64,000 nt of DNA from Oceanobacillus alkalisoli. GTDB taxonomy: Bacteria; Bacillota; Bacilli; Bacillales; Amphibacillaceae. Shown in pieces: positions 62,666 through 64,000 of this stretch (position 1 is its first letter; every line of letters starts with the position of its first letter). The notes beneath the pieces are model-generated. The model was given only the letters and a program-made list of their open reading frames with translations, had not been told where the DNA came from and did not search any database. Location of the stretch: assembly GCF_021556485.1 (NCBI RefSeq), contig NZ_JAKGBW010000001.1:62001-126000 (forward strand). The letters run 5' to 3'. The translations under genes were made by a program, and so were the position numbers.

Positions 62666-63856
62666 TTAAGCGTAAGAGTGTAATCCAGAAAGGACGAGGT
62701 TCACGACAATCAGGTTAAACATAATGATACCGAAACCTATAACAGCAAGCCAACCTGATTTCTCGCCGTGCCATCCGCGAGATAACCGCAAGTGCAGGAA
62801 GGCAGCATAGAAGAACCATGTAATAAGCGCCCATACTTCTTTCGGATCCCAGCCCCAGAATCTGCCCCAGGCGATTTGTGCCCAAATTGCAGCAAATATC
62901 AATCCTCCAAGGGTAAAGACCGGAAACCCAATGGCAACAGCACGATACATAATCTCATCAAGAAGGTCCGCTTTCACACTGCGCAGTAAAGGCTGAATTG
63001 CAGCAGCAACACGTTTTCTTAAAATAAGTACGGTAATTCCATAGATGAGTGTTCCGGTCAATAGCGACCAGATGACCGTATTAAACTTCCTGCCAGCATC
63101 TTCCCCTTGCATCCAGGACGGCGCTTCGAACAATGGCTCCACTACACCATCTGTAACGAGCACTCCATTATTCGGTGCAGCAATTGCCGGGAGGTGGTAC
63201 TCTGTCTCGAAAATTTGTGTTCCATCTTGATATTCAAATGTTGCTTTATAACCCGCAACGTTAAATACAGAGGTGATAACGATAAAACCAATGACTAAAA
63301 ACAATGTATACACAACGATTTCTAGCCATGTATTTCGTTTCGTCCGCTTCGTCTGGTCAATCTCTTTAATAAGATACATTAATCCGGCAACGAAACTGAT
63401 AAATAAAATACCTTGTCCGATTGCAACTGTTGAAACATGAATCCAGAGCCAATAACTATTTAGTGATGGCACTAACGGAGCTACTTCTGACGGGAACATG
63501 CTCGCATAAGCAATAATTAGCATTGCAATTGGTAAGGCAAAGAGCCCTAAAAAGCCGAGTCGATAAATAAAATAGATAATAATGAATGCAAGAACCATCG
63601 CCATCCCGAGGAATGTTACAAATTCAAACATGTTTCCAAGCGGCGCATGACCACTTGCCATCCATCTTGTAAAGAAGTACGTTAGTTGTGCCAAGAATCC
63701 AAGTATTGTAATGGTGATTGCAATATTTCCTGCGACTTCTTTTTTGTTTCCTTTCTTACGTTTTTCCCGAATAGTCGCTCCGAAAAATAACGTTGCAATC
63801 AAATATAAGATAAAAGCAGCAAAAAGCATATTACCGCTCAGATTGAATAAATCCAT
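62666..63856 (-). CDS. resC: Cytochrome c biogenesis protein ResC (CcsA/CcsB type)
   Basis: 396 residues from ATG 63856 (AGGAGGG upstream; the frame to 63892 lacks a start signal). About eight membrane helices and the heme-handling WWD-type signature [18 protein letters not shown], with conserved histidines ([19 protein letters not shown]). With ResB it delivers and ligates heme to apocytochromes c, fitting the QcrC heme. Confidence 0.95.
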   Translation of the reverse strand: MDLFNLSGNMLFAAFILYLIATLFFGATIREKRKKGNKKEVAGNIAITITILGFLAQLTYFFTRWMASGHAPLGNMFEFVTFLGMAMVLAFIIIYFIYRLGFLGLFALPIAMLIIAYASMFPSEVAPLVPSLNSYWLWIHVSTVAIGQGILFISFVAGLMYLIKEIDQTKRTKRNTWLEIVVYTLFLVIGFIVITSVFNVAGYKATFEYQDGTQIFETEYHLPAIAAPNNGVLVTDGVVEPLFEAPSWMQGEDAGRKFNTVIWSLLTGTLIYGITVLILRKRVAAAIQPLLRSVKADLLDEIMYRAVAIGFPVFTLGGLIFAAIWAQIAWGRFWGWDPKEVWALITWFFYAAFLHLRLSRGWHGEKSGWLAVIGFGIIMFNLIVVNLVLSGLHSYA

Positions 63857-63901
63857 CAAACACCCTCCTAGAGAAGTTAGCAGACCGGACAAATAAACAT
63901 T

Positions 63902-64000
63902 CTATTTATCCAGTTCCTGTCTATCTTCAACCATTTTTATATTCGTTTGTTCAATCGCTTTCTCTATATCTTTCGATAGGCCAAACCAGTTCTTGTTCGT
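63902..64000 (-). CDS. resB: Cytochrome c biogenesis protein ResB, C-terminal fragment (cut by window edge)
   Basis: Open frame running in from the right edge on minus: 32 codons (NKNWFGLSKDIEKAIEQ near the start) ending in TAG at 63902. Position directly upstream of resC and the character of the C-terminus fit ResB. Confidence 0.75.
   Translation of the reverse strand, partial: TNKNWFGLSKDIEKAIEQTNIKMVEDRQELDK

Overview
The window is a chromosomal segment of an endospore-forming, motile member of the Bacillaceae. Gene content and order follow the Bacillus subtilis ponA-to-resB interval. The protein sequences and the rich set of palindromic intergenic repeats suggest a halotolerant relative such as the Virgibacillus/Oceanobacillus group (inference; no 16S gene is present). 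Almost all genes lie on the minus strand. Only ponA, a YitT-family gene, ansA and fer are on plus.

Layout. 1-9.3 kb: 3' end of ponA (PBP1), nth, dnaD, asnS, aspB, ypmB, dinG. 9.7-14.6 kb: birA, cca, bshA, mgsA, dapB, ypjD (biotin, tRNA, bacillithiol, methylglyoxal, lysine and nucleotide housekeeping). 14.7-20.5 kb: YitT protein, YugP-like metallopeptidase, a small membrane protein, ypjA, the menaquinol:cytochrome c reductase operon qcrABC and ypiF. 20.5-21 kb: remnant of an IS200/IS605-type TnpB element. 21-30 kb: ypiB (reoY), ypiA and the aromatic operon aroF-aroB-aroH-hisC-tyrA-aroE, then cheR. 30.7-36.4 kb: ndk, hepT-menH-hepS, mtrB (TRAP), hbs, spoIVA. 36.8-47.4 kb: yphF, a small membrane protein, spoVIF, gpsA, der, the YIEGIA pair, ypfD (S1 protein), cmk, motI, ypeB-sleB. 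47.5-56.6 kb: prsW, ansA, ypdA, gudB, mecB, an unknown membrane protein, ypbD, recS, ypbB, fer. 56.7-64 kb: rsiX-sigX, a DUF4430-like lipoprotein, resE-resD, resC and the end of resB.

Compared with B. subtilis the block is streamlined. trpEDCFBA is absent between aroH and hisC, folE between hbs and mtrB, panBCD between birA and dinG, and bshB1 between mgsA and bshA. ypjB appears reduced.

The most unusual content is intergenic. At least four families of palindromic repeats occur: R1, 510 bp when complete, with 19-bp terminal inverted repeats and seven full, deleted or related copies; R2, about 115 bp, two copies; R3, 264 bp; and R4, about 85 bp, two copies. Within R1, R3 and a further locus at 45.2 kb the same small two-stem hairpin recurs, with a GTCCT loop, TAA on the 5' side and AAC on the 3' side. 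It appears seven times with compensatory changes in both stems. This points to a structured RNA or DNA module that moves between repeats. Two further candidates are non-coding remnants of guide-RNA-type transposons: a TnpB-associated RNA region with most of the nuclease deleted, and a nuclease-less structured block after ypeB that resembles an IscB-type (HEARO) omega RNA.
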